A DNA stretch of 36,237 bases from positions 1 to 36,237 of the IMG/VR virus record IMGVR_UViG_3300036766_000102; one strand, given 5' to 3'. Positions 35,781 through 36,237 of this stretch are shown one piece after another. The notes below the pieces were generated by a model. That model was not told the origin of the DNA. It saw only the letters and a program-made list of their open reading frames with translations, and did no database searches. Made by a program: the position numbers and the translations under genes. The DNA comes from a virus. Every line of letters begins with the position of its first letter. Position 1 is the first letter of the stretch.

Positions 35781-35920
35781 TCGTCGTCTCCAGCTACAAA
35801 CGTCACCGTCCTACGCCGCACAACAGCAACAAGACCCGTCCAGAGCAACCGCAAGGCCATACCGATGGCACGACTCCCCGAGACGCAGACCTCGAGGACG
35901 GCGTGGTCGTGGGCTTTCAC
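35777..35920 (-). CDS. Small membrane-type protein, 47 residues
   Basis: GTG 35920 overlaps the stop of the immunity-like gene (GTGA) and its stop overlaps the next ATG (ATGA). It has a hydrophobic stretch IGMALRLLWTGLVAVV flanked by Arg. Function unknown; linked in translation to the immunity-like gene upstream. Confidence 0.6.
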   Translation of the reverse strand: MKAHDHAVLEVCVSGSRAIGMALRLLWTGLVAVVRRRTVTFVAGDDE

Positions 35921-36237
35921 GAGGCGCGGCCTTCGAGGTAGTCCATGAGCCGGGCGCGCTGCCATGTGCGCTCGGCGGCCCTGGCGGCGTCCCTGGCGTC
36001 CGTGGCGGCGGCCCAGGCGGCGTCCGTGGCGGCGGCCCTGGCGTCCGTGGCGGCGGCCCAGGCGGCGTCCCTGGCGGCCCTGGCGGCGTCCCAGGCGGCC
36101 CTGGCGGCGTCCCTGGCGTCCGTGGCGGCGGCCCAGGCGGCGTCCGTGGCGGCGGCCCTGGCGGCGTCCCAGGCGGCCCTGGCGGCGTCCCTGGCGTCCG
36201 TGGCGGCGGCCCAGGCGGCGTCCGTGGCGGCGGCCCT
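35917..36237 (-). CDS. Immunity-like Ala-rich repeat protein, C-terminal part
   Basis: This is the end of the gene that begins at 561. Codon phase matches: codons here end exactly at 36237 and those at the left edge begin at base 1. The repeat of Ala, Arg, Asp, Thr and Trp continues until about 35974, then the protein ends with ERTWQRARLMDYLEGRAS and a TGA at 35917-35919. If the duplicated 123 bases are merged, the whole protein is 252 residues; if not, 293. The stop overlaps the next start as GTGA. Copy number of the internal repeat cannot be fixed from this assembly. Confidence 0.8.
   Translation of the reverse strand, partial: RAAATDAAWAAATDARDAARAAWDAARAAATDAAWAAATDARDAARAAWDAARAARDAAWAAATDARAAATDAAWAAATDARDAARAAERTWQRARLMDYLEGRAS
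35974..36237. repeat. Right end of 78-bp in-frame tandem repeat / terminal overlap
   Basis: A GC-rich array of mixed 9-24 base sub-units (built from GGCGGCGTCC, GGCGGCCCAG and GGCGGCCCTG variants). The last 123 bases contain one full 78-base unit (36115-36192) and 45 bases of the next, and equal the first 123 bases of the window. The part from 35974 to 36114 is less regular but made of the same sub-units. Confidence 0.9.

Noticed and set aside
1-36237. CRISPR array or insertion sequence
   Set aside because: No regularly spaced repeat with unique spacers and no transposase or IS-type inverted ends were seen; the repeats found are inside coding regions.

Overview
The window reads as one essentially complete, GC-rich genome of an uncultured tailed phage with a long, flexible (siphophage-type) tail and an HK97-type head. 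The first 123 bases equal the last 123 bases. A single minus-strand gene is cut by the two ends: its first 187 codons are at the left edge and its end and stop are at the right edge, in the same frame. The contig is therefore circular or terminally redundant, with a unique length near 36.1 kb. Host clues are weak: high GC, GGAGG-type ribosome sites and general resemblance to phages of actinobacteria or other high-GC bacteria. No host gene, integrase, partition gene, DNA polymerase, primase, helicase or tRNA was recognised.

All genes but one lie on the minus strand, so the map is read from high to low coordinates. From 22.9 to 11.0 kb comes packaging and head: terminase small and large subunits, a small membrane protein, portal, a decoration-like protein, prohead protease, major capsid protein, a second decoration-like protein, further head structural proteins, a head-tail connector fused to a beta domain, an HK97 gp10-like protein, a tail terminator candidate and the major tail protein. 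From 11.3 to 4.1 kb comes the tail: two assembly-chaperone frames joined by a C CCA AAC slippery site, a short tape measure, two tail proteins, a 1010-residue fibre with seven HxH repeats and a Gly-rich accessory protein. From 4.0 kb down through the joined ends lies a repressor and nucleic-acid cassette: XRE protein with its own promoter, a PD-(D/E)XK nuclease, an SSB-like protein, an HNH protein, an RNA ligase, and the split immunity-like protein.

From 35.9 to 26.4 kb runs a long chain of small early-type genes, nearly all joined by 1-4 base start/stop overlaps (ATGA, GTGA, TGATG). Among them are an excisionase-like HTH protein, winged-helix proteins, a replication-initiator-like protein with iteron-like repeats in its gene, a Vsr-like nuclease, a membrane-anchored RlpA-like protein and many small Cys/His-rich proteins. 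A promoter near 26.4 kb starts the lysis group (C39-like peptidase, holin candidate).

Between lysis and packaging, 23.2-23.94 kb holds a hairpin-rich gap that is a candidate cos/packaging region, then an HNH gene and the only plus-strand gene, a lone Phd/YefM-like antitoxin with a TGTACA operator-like site. The most interesting points are this isolated antitoxin, the 78-bp tandem repeat in the split gene, the HxH fibre, and several signs of recent duplication (45-bp repeat, paralogous small genes, a 22-codon partial copy of a winged-helix gene).
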